From an uncultured Clostridia bacterium (GTDB taxonomy: Bacteria > Bacillota > Clostridia > TANB77 > CAG-508), in assembly GCA_904419095.1 (NCBI GenBank), contig CAJFQT010000007.1:1-25767 (forward strand): a stretch of DNA of 25,767 nucleotides, written 5' to 3'. Below, piece by piece: positions 7,527-15,386 of this stretch. How positions within the stretch are numbered: position 1 is the first letter of the stretch; each line of letters opens with the position of its first letter. A model generated the notes under the pieces. The model searched no databases, was not told where the DNA came from, and saw only the letters and a program-made list of their open reading frames with translations. A program made the position numbers and the translations under genes.

Positions 7527-8075
7527 TTAAATTATATCATAATTGTATGAAACATAAGCACTACGATAGATGCCAGGAGGGTTAGCAATACTGGAAGCAT
7601 CAAAATATAGCTGTATTTTTTCTCCAGCGGAAACATTGCAAGAAACCGCAAAGAAAGTGGAACCAGATCGATCGTCAACAACAATAGTAGAAGCCTTAAC
7701 AGCACCAGATGTGCTTCTAATTTGAGCAGTCAATTTAATTCGGCTAGAGTTAGCGTATCCATCATCGCCATAGAAACTACCAGATATTACTAAAGTACCA
7801 CTTTTACCCATAGTCTTAACAGGTGTTAAGTTATAATCAGTAAACCTGTAACTTCCACCAAACCCAGACCCATACCAAGTCTCTGTACCAGCCCGAGGCT
7901 GAATGCTTTCAACACTCGCATCAGCAGTCTCTGTTGCTTTGAGTGTGGGTGCAACATCCTCATTTTCCTGTCCCTGTGCAAAAACGGGACTCACAGAAAA
8001 AGCGAAAACAGATACACCTACAACAATACCCAAAATCCGCTTTTTAAGCTTTGAAAAATTTTTTCTCATTCTCAT
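7527..8075 (-). CDS. Secreted protein of unknown function
   Basis: 182 residues with a classical Sec signal peptide: a basic start (MRMRKNFSKLKKR), a hydrophobic core from about 14 to 29, and an AxA-like site with likely cleavage after VFA (33). The mature part has an acidic linker (34-62), then a Gly/Ser/Tyr-rich, probably beta-strand domain (about 65-182) with WYGSGFGGSYRF and SGTLVISGSFYGDDGY. I do not recognise the family. No cell-wall anchor or membrane segment follows, so the protein is probably released. AAAGGAG lies 6 nt before ATG 8075. The DNA is visibly richer in G/C and uses different codons from its neighbours, suggesting recent transfer. It lies directly downstream of the Spo0A-like gene but is separated from it by a terminator, so it has its own promoter. 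Confidence 0.75.
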   Translation of the reverse strand: MRMRKNFSKLKKRILGIVVGVSVFAFSVSPVFAQGQENEDVAPTLKATETADASVESIQPRAGTETWYGSGFGGSYRFTDYNLTPVKTMGKSGTLVISGSFYGDDGYANSSRIKLTAQIRSTSGAVKASTIVVDDRSGSTFFAVSCNVSAGEKIQLYFDASSIANPPGIYRSAYVSYNYDII

Positions 8076-8153
8076 ACTCTTCTCCTTTAAAAAATAAAAA
8101 AAACAAGTTTACGAGTTACATTTTTTTCCTTTCTAGTTTTCTATATCTAAAAC

Positions 8154-8210
8154 CACTTTAATAAATAAAGTGATAATAGATCAAATTTGCATTCGCAAAA
8201 CTAAGCGAAT
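8154..8210. promoter_or_regulatory. Inverted repeats upstream of the secreted-protein gene
   Basis: Two perfect small dyads: CACTTTA/TAAAGTG (8154-8160 and 8166-8172) and ATTCGC/GCGAAT (8191-8196 and 8205-8210). A third, TTTGC/GCAAA (8186-8190 and 8195-8199), overlaps the second and excludes it. They lie 80-135 nt upstream of the gene and could be operators or a leader structure. No clear -35/-10 pair is seen. Confidence 0.35.
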
Positions 8211-8266
8211 AATTAGCATAAAACGACATATTTTGACAAAAAAGCAAAAAAAAATAAAAAGAAACA

Positions 8267-8305
8267 TATAAAAAACAAGTTATAATATCAAAATTATAAC
8301 TTGTT
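8267..8305 (-). terminator. Terminator overlapping the stop codon of the Spo0A-like gene
   Basis: On the minus strand AACAAGTTATAAT (8286-8274 on plus numbering for the second arm, 8305-8293 for the first) forms a perfect 13-bp stem with a 6-nt loop and a T-run tail. The stop codon (8294-8296) lies inside the first arm. Confidence 0.8.
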
Positions 8306-9013
8306 AAGAACAGTAAATACAACCTGTTTAACAGTTGGTTTAATAAATCTGGACAAATTAAAATAACTAGTAATGATATCTTCATTACAATCATAAATCA
8401 TCATTTTAGTTGCCTGAGAAATATCACATTTAATAGTATTAGCATTTTTATTAAATTTCTCTGCAACAGCAGGATACACATCTCTACTAAGATTATCATA
8501 AAACTTATCCTTGTTAGTATAAAGAACATAAATAGCTTCAACCAAATATTGAGAGCCATGATAAGAAAAATTATAATTCAAAACTTCTAATTCACGAACA
8601 ATCTTATTTCTAATAAAAATTTCAGCATTAATAATCTCTCTTTCCTTACAAATTTTACTTATCTGTGAAGCTATAAATTTAAGTTCAATAGGCTTTTTAA
8701 AATAACTATTAATATATCTACTATTTTCAAATTTAGAATTAGTTATAGAGCTATTTGAAAAAACTATAAGAGAATCTACATATTTAGTCAATTCATTTTC
8801 ATTAATAAAATTAAGAATATTATATGCTCCCAAATCATCCATATTTAAATCCATCAAAATAAGGTCAGGAATTTCAGTATCGATAATATTAATCGCCTCC
8901 TCACAAGAAAAAGCCATACTATAAACTCTTACATCAGGTACATATTGAGATATGTAATTAACGATGTTTTTGCAGTATTCTGCATTGTCTTCAACAACTA
9001 ATAAATTTATCAT
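8294..9013 (-). CDS. Spo0A-like response regulator with divergent DNA-recognition helix
   Basis: 239 residues from ATG 9013, which has AGAGGTG about 7 nt upstream; an in-frame ATG at 9052 lacks such a site. The receiver domain (1-120) keeps the acidic pair E8-D9, the phosphorylation site D55 in LILMDLN, S86 in IVFSNSS and K107 before Pro. The C-terminal domain has the Spo0A-type layout: SYHGSQYLVEAIYVLY parallels GYLYLREAIYMVY in Spo0A, and VYPAVAEKFNKNANTIKCDI parallels LYPDIAKKFNTTASRVERAI. The Arg and Glu residues of Spo0A's recognition helix (S-R-V-E-R-A-I-R-H) are replaced by N-T-I-K-C-D-I-S-Q. It therefore probably reads a different site from the standard 0A box. No histidine kinase is next to it; as for Spo0A, phosphate may come from a relay or orphan kinases (inference). 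It is likely a second, specialised Spo0A paralogue. Confidence 0.8.
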   Translation of the reverse strand: MINLLVVEDNAEYCKNIVNYISQYVPDVRVYSMAFSCEEAINIIDTEIPDLILMDLNMDDLGAYNILNFINENELTKYVDSLIVFSNSSITNSKFENSRYINSYFKKPIELKFIASQISKICKEREIINAEIFIRNKIVRELEVLNYNFSYHGSQYLVEAIYVLYTNKDKFYDNLSRDVYPAVAEKFNKNANTIKCDISQATKMMIYDCNEDIITSYFNLSRFIKPTVKQVVFTVLNKL

Positions 9014-9052
9014 ATTTTTCACCTCTACTATAAAGATGAAAGTTAAGGGCAA

Positions 9053-9222
9053 AAAAGTTGCATTTTTTTAAAAATTTTTTAATTTTTTTTGTTTAAAACA
9101 AAGAAACGGTCGAAAAATAGCGAAAAATAAAGGCTTTTAGAAAAACAAAAAACAAAAATAAATTCGACCAATCGGTCAGAAAAAATAATCAGTCAATTAA
9201 AATAAATTGAAATAAATAAAAA
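9053..9222. promoter_or_regulatory. Upstream region of the Spo0A-like gene with GGTCGAA motifs
   Basis: A homopolymer-rich region holding GGTCGAA (9108-9114), its inverse TTCGACC (9163-9169) and a further CGGTC (9173-9177). Each heptamer differs from the 0A-box core TGTCGAA in one base. These are the only G/C-rich spots here and could be binding sites for the regulator's own gene. No clear promoter is seen. Confidence 0.3.
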
Positions 9223-9260
9223 AACAATATAATCAATAATATTTATCTGATTATATTGTT
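9217..9260 (-). terminator. Terminator behind the cell-surface operon
   Basis: Perfect 13-bp stem AACAATATAATCA (9223-9235) and TGATTATATTGTT (9248-9260), with a T-run in the minus direction (TTTTTTATTT), about 36 nt after the stop of the unknown membrane protein. Confidence 0.8.
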
Positions 9261-9295
9261 TAATCAATATCATTTTTATATAAAAACATTTTAAA

Positions 9296-10132
9296 TTAAT
9301 TAAGTTCTTTAAAGAAATCATATTCATTTCCAGATGTATTTGTCTTGCCTTGATACAAATAACCTGAATACAAACTACCATTTGAATCATTCAAATTAGT
9401 ATTTAAAGTAGCATGATAAGTAAAATTATCATCATCATAATTTTTAATATGAATATCAAAATTTATTACATAACTAATATCATCAAGATTCACATTAGCC
9501 TGTTGCAAAAGTTTTCCATTAAAAGAAAGAGAATTAACTTGTTCACTAACTGAAAAATTCTGTACAATATCACGATTAACATATCCTAAAGAAATAGGGT
9601 TAGAACAATCAGCATAAAAAGTAGGAGTAGAATAATCAGCCATTTCATTTTGTTCATTATTATGAATAATATTAAAATCAATTCTTCCATTTTCAGGAAC
9701 ACTTAAAACATCAAACTTACCAAAATCATTTAAATTTTTATAATTCAAATACTGACTACCAGCACCACCATTAGTTGTAATTTGTATATTATCAATATAT
9801 AGTTCTTTTACAGTATTAGTAGTTGTTAATTCACTAATATAACTAGTATTATCAATTGAAAGAGCAATATCGGTATATTGACAAATACTCAAATCTTGCA
9901 AAGACTTATTTGAACTATTATCAATTGCATTAGCACTACTATAAAGTAAAATTCTACTAACTCTAAAAACAGAATTTTGATTTTGATTTGCAATTTTTAA
10001 AGAGGTCTGAAAAAACTCATCTCTAGCATAGCTTGCATAAAATATATAAGCATAACCAAGTATAGATAAAATAAGTAATATAATAAGCACAGCCAATAAA
10101 AATTTATCATGTTTAACCTTTATTTTTTTCAT
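9296..10132 (-). CDS. Unknown membrane-anchored extracellular protein
   Basis: 278 residues. A short basic cytoplasmic tail (MKKIKVKHDK) is followed by one membrane helix (about 12-33) and an outside domain rich in Asn, Ser, Thr and Tyr. The pattern suggests a beta-rich fold; no catalytic motif or known domain can be named. GGGAGG lies 6 nt before the ATG. It begins 25 nt after the stop of the G5/glucosaminidase gene and shares its terminator, so the two form one operon. That context points to a role in cell-wall growth or remodelling, for example a partner or inhibitor of the hydrolase (inference only). Confidence 0.75.
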   Translation of the reverse strand: MKKIKVKHDKFLLAVLIILLILSILGYAYIFYASYARDEFFQTSLKIANQNQNSVFRVSRILLYSSANAIDNSSNKSLQDLSICQYTDIALSIDNTSYISELTTTNTVKELYIDNIQITTNGGAGSQYLNYKNLNDFGKFDVLSVPENGRIDFNIIHNNEQNEMADYSTPTFYADCSNPISLGYVNRDIVQNFSVSEQVNSLSFNGKLLQQANVNLDDISYVINFDIHIKNYDDDNFTYHATLNTNLNDSNGSLYSGYLYQGKTNTSGNEYDFFKELN

Positions 10133-10157
10133 TTGAATCCTCCCAACCTCTTAAAAA

Positions 10158-11561
10158 CTATAATCTATCATATAACATTTCCATATATTTAAATACTTTT
10201 TCATGCCAATCTTCATCACTTGCATATCTTTGATTAACAGCAGCCAAAGTTGAACCATTATAATATGTAGCAACAGCAGTTTCATTATTATAAATTTTTG
10301 TTCCAGGTGGATTAATATAATATTTTGTTAATACTCTAGCCACCAAATCAATTCCTTCTTCATAAGTATCAAATTCGAAAGAAGATTCATAAGGAGTAGA
10401 GTCATAAGAACCATATCCAAATAAATTCTTTTTATCTTGAGCAATTTGTGAAGTTCCCCAACTACTCTCATGAATAGCTAAAGATGCTAAGAATATACCA
10501 TTAATATTATATTTTTGCTCAACTTCATAAAATACTTTAGCATTATCCTCAAAGATATTATTTTTATCATTAGGTAAATTTTTAAAGATTTTTTGATAAT
10601 CTTTTAAAGTCAATCCACTAGGTTTATTTAAATCCATTTCAATATTAACTTTATCTGTAATCTTTTTAATTCTGTTCAATTCAGGCATTGTAGGAGTAGC
10701 AGTTGCTGAAGTTAAAACTTTTGTAGGAAGATATCCTTCAATAGAATCATATGCAACCTTACACCAATCTTCACTAGGTAATTCCAATAAAGTAACATCA
10801 ATATATTTTTCAATTTTAGCAACTTCTTCAGCCCCATCATCAGCATCTTTTCTTAAAACTGCATCAGAAGTTAAATATAAAGTATCATTTAAATGAGCTT
10901 TAATTTTTGCTAAAAATTCAGAAGTACCAACAGCTACAATTTCAGGCAAATAATCCTGAGTTTTTGTTTCACTTAAAATATTTTCTTCTTTAAATTCGCC
11001 ATTTTCATAAGTTTTTACAACAGTAACATCTTTCTTTCCAACTTCACCTTTTTGAATAGTATTTTCTTCACCTTTAGGAAGATAAGAACAATCTTGTTTA
11101 ACTGTTTCAAAAGGTATGTCTCTTTGCTCTGTAACTTGTTCTTTAACAGTTTCAAGAGCAGCATTAGAAACAATAATGTTATGTGCATTTAAACGATGAC
11201 GGTTAATTTCTATATCAACATCTTCACTTTCAGAAACTACATCAGAAGAAGCTAAAGAGTCTTTAGACATTACCGAATTAGAAAATGTAACAATAACAAC
11301 AGATGCTATAATTAAAAGAATTAAAATACCTCCTGAAATTGGAATTGCTTTTTTAGTAATTTTTTTATTTTTATTAAATACATCTTTTTCATTTTTATTT
11401 TTTATCTTAGAGGCTTTAGAAACTTTATTATTTTTCTTTTCAATTTTATCTCTAAGTTTTTTATCTGCTATAAGATTTTCTTGTTCATATGAATAACGAG
11501 CTTGTTCTAATTCTTTGAAAACATCGGTTAATTTTCTACCAGAAAAATCTTTATTATCCAT
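10158..11561 (-). CDS. Membrane-anchored G5-SH3-glucosaminidase cell-wall hydrolase
   Basis: 467 residues: a highly charged cytoplasmic N-terminus (1-70), one membrane helix (about 73-95), a G5 domain (about 139-213, with DIPFETV, LPKGE, YENGE and the closing EIVAVGT), a bacterial SH3 domain (about 224-284) and a C-terminal endo-beta-N-acetylglucosaminidase domain (about 335-467, Pfam Glucosaminidase type). The catalytic Glu is expected at E365 in LASLAIHESSWGTSQIA, followed by the family's NLFGYGSYD. It should cut peptidoglycan glycan strands outside the membrane, with G5 and SH3 binding the wall. It is the first gene of a two-gene operon with the unknown membrane protein. AAAGGAG precedes ATG 11561, and a strong promoter lies at 11604-11632. 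Confidence 0.9.
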   Translation of the reverse strand: MDNKDFSGRKLTDVFKELEQARYSYEQENLIADKKLRDKIEKKNNKVSKASKIKNKNEKDVFNKNKKITKKAIPISGGILILLIIASVVIVTFSNSVMSKDSLASSDVVSESEDVDIEINRHRLNAHNIIVSNAALETVKEQVTEQRDIPFETVKQDCSYLPKGEENTIQKGEVGKKDVTVVKTYENGEFKEENILSETKTQDYLPEIVAVGTSEFLAKIKAHLNDTLYLTSDAVLRKDADDGAEEVAKIEKYIDVTLLELPSEDWCKVAYDSIEGYLPTKVLTSATATPTMPELNRIKKITDKVNIEMDLNKPSGLTLKDYQKIFKNLPNDKNNIFEDNAKVFYEVEQKYNINGIFLASLAIHESSWGTSQIAQDKKNLFGYGSYDSTPYESSFEFDTYEEGIDLVARVLTKYYINPPGTKIYNNETAVATYYNGSTLAAVNQRYASDEDWHEKVFKYMEMLYDRL

Positions 11562-11603
11562 ATATCAAGTTCTCCTTTCCGTAAAATAAAATTATACAAA
11601 CAT

Positions 11604-11632
11604 ATTATATAATAAAAGGCAAAACTTGTCCA
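11604..11632 (-). promoter_or_regulatory. Promoter of the glucosaminidase operon
   Basis: On the minus strand: TGGACA (11632-11627), exactly 17 nt, TATAAT (11609-11604). This is a near-consensus sigma-A promoter about 43 nt before the start codon. Confidence 0.75.
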
Positions 11633-11685
11633 CTGTTTTTAAAAAAGTTTTGAATAGTAAATCTTAGAAAAATAACAAAATTATG

Positions 11686-11714
11686 TTGCTTTATTATGAA
11701 AAACAGTGTATAAT
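11686..11714 (+). promoter_or_regulatory. Promoter of the phoH-like gene
   Basis: TTGCTT (11686-11691), 17 nt, TATAAT (11709-11714). The transcript would have a leader of about 70 nt before ATG 11790. Confidence 0.7.
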
Positions 11715-11789
11715 ACTAATGAAATTTAGTAACTCATTAACCATGCTTTAAAAATTTTTAAAGTATCTTCAAAAAAGGAGAAAAAAGGT

Positions 11790-13157
11790 ATGAAAAAAGA
11801 GTTTATCTTACGGACAGAAGCGGTGTTATCATCTGAAAAGGCTACTATGGCCTTCGGCGGTGATAATGATGTAACCATTCCAATGTGCATACTCGAGAAT
11901 TTATATAATTATAAAGGAGTTCCCGAGAAGATGGTAATTGCAGACAGAGTTATTGACTATATCCAAGATTTGGATATGGCAAAGATTTCAAGTGATAGAG
12001 GAGTAAAACAGAAAAATGGCAGTATATTAAGAATAATTGACAATGATGTGATAGATGAAAAAATTGAAAAAATAAATAATCTATCATTATCTGACAAAAG
12101 AGTATTTCAGGTTTGCCTTGACAGGCAGAAAGCAAATGCACACAAAGATATACAAGTCATTTTGATTTCTCAGAATCCGTCTATTCGGATAAAAGCAAAA
12201 AAACTTGGAATCGAATCACAACCATTTAAGGATGAGATTTTTCCATTGCCTAAGGACCAGTATACTGGAATGATTGAGGTATTCGCTTCTCAAACGGCAT
12301 TAGACAAATTTAATAGAGATAAATCTATTAAAATAAATGATGTCTATAACTACAACCAAATCGAATGGTTTGAAAATATGTTTGTAGTTATGAAATCAGA
12401 AAAGAATACTTCGTGCTTGGGAAGATATTCTCAGGGTAGCATTATACCATTAAGGTATAGGAAAAAATCAGAATTAAAAACCTTAAATGTTGAGCAAGAA
12501 ATGTTAGCTGAATGTCTAGCAGCGCCACCAGAAGTTGCTCCACTTGTTGTCATAAAAGGTGCTGCTGGAACAGGTAAGACATTTTGTACATTATCAATTG
12601 CTTTGAACAAGCTTAAAAAATTTGAAAGTGATGGAATATATGACAAAATCTTAATTGCATCACCAACAGTTAACATTGATGATGAAATTGGCTACTTACC
12701 AGGTGACATCGATAGTAAAGTAAGTCCGTATTTAGGTGGAATTATGGATAACTTGTGGAACTACTTTAAAATGGGAGGAGACGATTTAGACAACGAAGTT
12801 GTCGAAGATCAAATTTCCGAACTATTTGCCAGAAAATTTATTGAAATTCAAGGAATTGGATTCTTAAGAGGAAGATCAATAAAAAGCAATTTATTCATAA
12901 TTGATGAGGCACAAAATATCAGACCCGAGATTTTACTTGATATTGTTACAAGAGTAGGCAAAGGAACCAAAATTGTATTAATGGGTGACCCAACACAGGT
13001 CAACAGAGTAGGACTTAACATAAGGAGAAATGGACTTGTATACATCTCTGAGAAAATGAAGGGAAGCTCATTATGCTGGCAGGTAACATTAAGCAACGAA
13101 AAATCTGTCCGTAGTGAACTGGCACAGGAAGCATTAAGAATTTTGCAGAACAGCTGA
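11790..13157 (+). CDS. PhoH2-type PIN/PhoH ATPase (YlaK-like) with degenerate PIN domain
   Basis: 455 residues in the two-domain layout of PhoH2/YlaK proteins, which couple a PIN ribonuclease domain to a PhoH RNA helicase-like ATPase. The PhoH part (about 230-450) is complete: Walker A GAAGTGKT (257-264), SPTVNIDDEIGYLPGD, Walker B with DEAQN (372-376), and VLMGDPTQVNR. The PIN part (1-160) is eroded. The usual opening LDTNVLL reads LRTEAVL, so the first catalytic Asp is Arg8. The usual KD before the RIKA segment reads SQNPS. E36 and the Asp of LSDKRV remain. RNA cleavage by this copy is therefore doubtful, while ATP-driven RNA binding may remain. The codons are less A-biased than in rnc. GGAG precedes the start. 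The gene is monocistronic, with its own promoter and terminator. Confidence 0.88.
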   Translation: MKKEFILRTEAVLSSEKATMAFGGDNDVTIPMCILENLYNYKGVPEKMVIADRVIDYIQDLDMAKISSDRGVKQKNGSILRIIDNDVIDEKIEKINNLSLSDKRVFQVCLDRQKANAHKDIQVILISQNPSIRIKAKKLGIESQPFKDEIFPLPKDQYTGMIEVFASQTALDKFNRDKSIKINDVYNYNQIEWFENMFVVMKSEKNTSCLGRYSQGSIIPLRYRKKSELKTLNVEQEMLAECLAAPPEVAPLVVIKGAAGTGKTFCTLSIALNKLKKFESDGIYDKILIASPTVNIDDEIGYLPGDIDSKVSPYLGGIMDNLWNYFKMGGDDLDNEVVEDQISELFARKFIEIQGIGFLRGRSIKSNLFIIDEAQNIRPEILLDIVTRVGKGTKIVLMGDPTQVNRVGLNIRRNGLVYISEKMKGSSLCWQVTLSNEKSVRSELAQEALRILQNS

Positions 13158-13195
13158 TTTTTCACAAAAGTATCCTAAAATAGGAACTAAAAAAC

Positions 13196-13228
13196 AAAAA
13201 ATCCAACTCAAAATGAGCTGGATTTTTT
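13196..13228 (+). terminator. Terminator of the phoH-like gene
   Basis: AAAAAATCCAACTC (13196-13209) pairs with GAGCTGGATTTTTT (13215-13228) with one mismatch and a 5-nt loop; the right arm ends in six T. Confidence 0.8.
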
Positions 13229-13342
13229 GATTTTAAAAAATATATTTTAAAATACCACTTAAGATTATAAAAGCAACTTTTTACAAAAAATATTATAAGT
13301 TAAATCATCAAATTAATTAAAATAAGTTATATAAAAATTCAC

Positions 13343-13370
13343 TTGCAAAATCCCAAAAATAGTATATAAT
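13343..13370 (+). promoter_or_regulatory. Promoter of rnc
   Basis: TTGCAA (13343-13348), 16 nt, TATAAT (13365-13370), 30 nt before the start codon of rnc. Confidence 0.65.
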
Positions 13371-13400
13371 ATAATAAAAATAAAAGAGAAGGAAGCCAAA

Positions 13401-14069
13401 ATGAAAGAAATAGAAAAAAACATAGAATACACATTTAAAAACAAAGAATTACTAGAAACAGCACTAACACACACATCATATGCATACGAAAACAACAAAG
13501 AAAGCAATGAAAAGCTAGAATTCTTAGGAGACAGCATACTAGAATACATATCAAGTGACTACTTATACAAAAACTACAAAAACCTAAGAGAAGGAGAAAT
13601 GACAAAAGTAAGAGCAACAGTAGTATGTGAAAAAAGTCTACACCAAGTAGCCCAAAAGCACCATTTAGACGAATACATAAAAGTAGGAAAATCAGAAAAG
13701 CACACACATGGAAATAAAAAACCAGCAATAATGGCAGACTGTGTAGAAGCAATAATAGCAGCAATATACTTAGACGGAGGAATAGAACCAGCACAAAAAT
13801 TCATAATAAAAAACTTAGAAGAACCAATAAAAATAGCAACACAAAATGTAGGAGACAAAGACTACAAAACAGTATTGCAAGAAAAACTTCAAGAAAACGG
13901 AGAAGTAAAAATAGAATATACAATAACAAAAGAAACAGGACCAGACCATGACAAAACATTTGAAGCAGAAGTAGAAGTAGACGGAAAAATATTAGCAAAA
14001 GGAACAGGGAAAAGCAAAAAAGCAGCACAAATGCAAGCTGCAAAAAAAGCATTAGAACTATTGCAATAA
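13401..14069 (+). CDS. rnc: Ribonuclease III
   Basis: Endonuclease for double-stranded RNA, used in rRNA maturation and mRNA turnover. The 222 residues are of normal length. The catalytic domain carries the signature NEKLEFLGDSIL with E40 and D44, and D113 and E116 in ADCVEAIIAAIYLDGG; all four metal ligands are present. A double-stranded RNA-binding domain fills about 153-222 and ends GTGKSKKAAQMQAAKKALEL. GAGAAGGAAG precedes ATG 13401. In many Clostridia rnc is followed by a radical SAM gene and smc; here the radical SAM gene follows but smc does not. Confidence 0.96.
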   Translation: MKEIEKNIEYTFKNKELLETALTHTSYAYENNKESNEKLEFLGDSILEYISSDYLYKNYKNLREGEMTKVRATVVCEKSLHQVAQKHHLDEYIKVGKSEKHTHGNKKPAIMADCVEAIIAAIYLDGGIEPAQKFIIKNLEEPIKIATQNVGDKDYKTVLQEKLQENGEVKIEYTITKETGPDHDKTFEAEVEVDGKILAKGTGKSKKAAQMQAAKKALELLQ

Positions 14070-14196
14070 AATTTATAAAAGTCAAATTAAGCAAAACATA
14101 AGTAATTGCTAAACTAAATTTAAAAATCATAGTGACATAGAGAAATATAGAGATATAGAAAACCATATATCAATAAAACAAGAAAGAGGTGAAGCG

Positions 14197-15237
14197 ATGA
14201 AACACAATTACATAATACCAATTTTTGTACCACACTTAGGATGTCCAAATGACTGTGTATTTTGCAATCAAAAATCAATAAGTGGGCAAAAAAATAACAT
14301 GACCAAAGAAGAAGCAAAAAAAATAATAGAAGAATATTTAAAAAGCATAAAAGACGAAAATGCAGAAATAGAAGTAGCATTCTTTGGAGGGAGCTTCACA
14401 GCAATAGAAGAAGAAAAACAAAATGAACTATTAAGCTTAGCATATGAATATATAAAAGAAGGTAAAATAAAAAGTATAAGAATATCAACTAGACCAGACT
14501 ATATAGACAAAAAAATATTAAAAAGACTAAAAAAATACAAAGTAAAAACAATAGAATTAGGAGTACAATCAGCAAATAACTTTATACTAGAAAAAGCAGG
14601 AAGAGGACATACATTTGAAGACGTAAAAAAAGCATCAAAACTAATCAGAAGATACGGATTTACACTAGGACACCAAATGATGGTAGGGCTACCAGAAAGC
14701 ACAAGAAAAGACGAAATAAACACAGCAAAAGAACTAATAAAATTGAAACCTAAAATGGTAAGAATATATCCAGTTTTAGTATTAAAAGGAACAAAACTAG
14801 AAAAAGAACTAAAAGAAGAAAAATACAAACCACTATCAATAGTACAAGCAGTAGAAACGTGCAAAGAACTAGTAAGGATGTTTGCAGATAAAAAAATAGA
14901 TATAATAAGAGTAGGACTTCAAAACACAGATGAAATAACAGACCCAAATAACGAAAACAGTGAAGTAGTTGCAGGACCATATCATCCAGCATTCAGACAA
15001 TTAGTAGAATCAAGTTTATGGTATGATGCAATTGTAGAAAAAATAAAAAAATTAAACGTAAAAGTAAAAGAAGTAGAAGTAACAATAAACCCAATAGATA
15101 CAAACAATGTCATAGGACATAAAAAAGAAAACATAATAAAATTAAAACAAACATATGATGTAGATTTAAGAATAAACCCAGACAAAAAAATAAAACAAGG
15201 AAAATCAAAAATAGAAATAACAAAAACATTTGACTAA
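14197..15237 (+). CDS. Radical SAM protein, Elp3-like, next to rnc
   Basis: 346 residues. The iron-sulfur cluster motif is C16-x3-C20-x2-C23 (GCPNDCVFCNQ), followed by VAFFGGSF, which is the SAM-binding GGE-type region, then RISTRPDYID and ELGVQSANN. The radical SAM core resembles that of Elp3 and HemN-type proteins. There is no acetyltransferase domain, so it is not a full Elp3. The exact substrate is not known. It lies 127 nt after rnc in the same direction; AGAGGTGAAG precedes the ATG, so it has its own translation signal. This neighbour of rnc is common in Clostridia and is usually annotated only as a radical SAM protein. Confidence 0.85.
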   Translation: MKHNYIIPIFVPHLGCPNDCVFCNQKSISGQKNNMTKEEAKKIIEEYLKSIKDENAEIEVAFFGGSFTAIEEEKQNELLSLAYEYIKEGKIKSIRISTRPDYIDKKILKRLKKYKVKTIELGVQSANNFILEKAGRGHTFEDVKKASKLIRRYGFTLGHQMMVGLPESTRKDEINTAKELIKLKPKMVRIYPVLVLKGTKLEKELKEEKYKPLSIVQAVETCKELVRMFADKKIDIIRVGLQNTDEITDPNNENSEVVAGPYHPAFRQLVESSLWYDAIVEKIKKLNVKVKEVEVTINPIDTNNVIGHKKENIIKLKQTYDVDLRINPDKKIKQGKSKIEITKTFD

Positions 15238-15351
15238 TAAGAAATAGAAGATAATCAATAAAAATATCACAAAGATATAAAATTAATTCATAAATCAACA
15301 ACATGAAAAATCTAATACGTAAATAATCAAAACTGAATAAAAAAATCCTAA

Positions 15352-15386
15352 AATCACCATACTAAAACAAAGTATGGTGATTTTTT
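15352..15386 (+). terminator. Terminator abutting the yitT-like frame
   Basis: Perfect 12-bp stem AATCACCATACT (15352-15363) and AGTATGGTGATT (15371-15382), 7-nt loop, and six T in total. It ends one base before the first possible start (GTG 15387) of the next gene. It ends the rnc/radical SAM transcript or acts as an attenuator for the gene behind it. Confidence 0.8.

Noticed and set aside
9014..9052. Upstream ATG extension of the Spo0A-like protein
   Set aside because: The extra 13 residues do not fit the receiver fold and only ATG 9013 has a ribosome binding site.
9108..9177. True 0A boxes upstream of the Spo0A-like gene
   Set aside because: The motifs miss the core by one base and such hexamers occur by chance; kept only as candidate sites.
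13435..13794. Leu-rich minus-strand frames opposite rnc, the radical SAM gene, ymfF and the SNF2 gene
   Set aside because: They are mirror frames of clearly real plus-strand genes, with Leu/Phe-rich low-complexity content.
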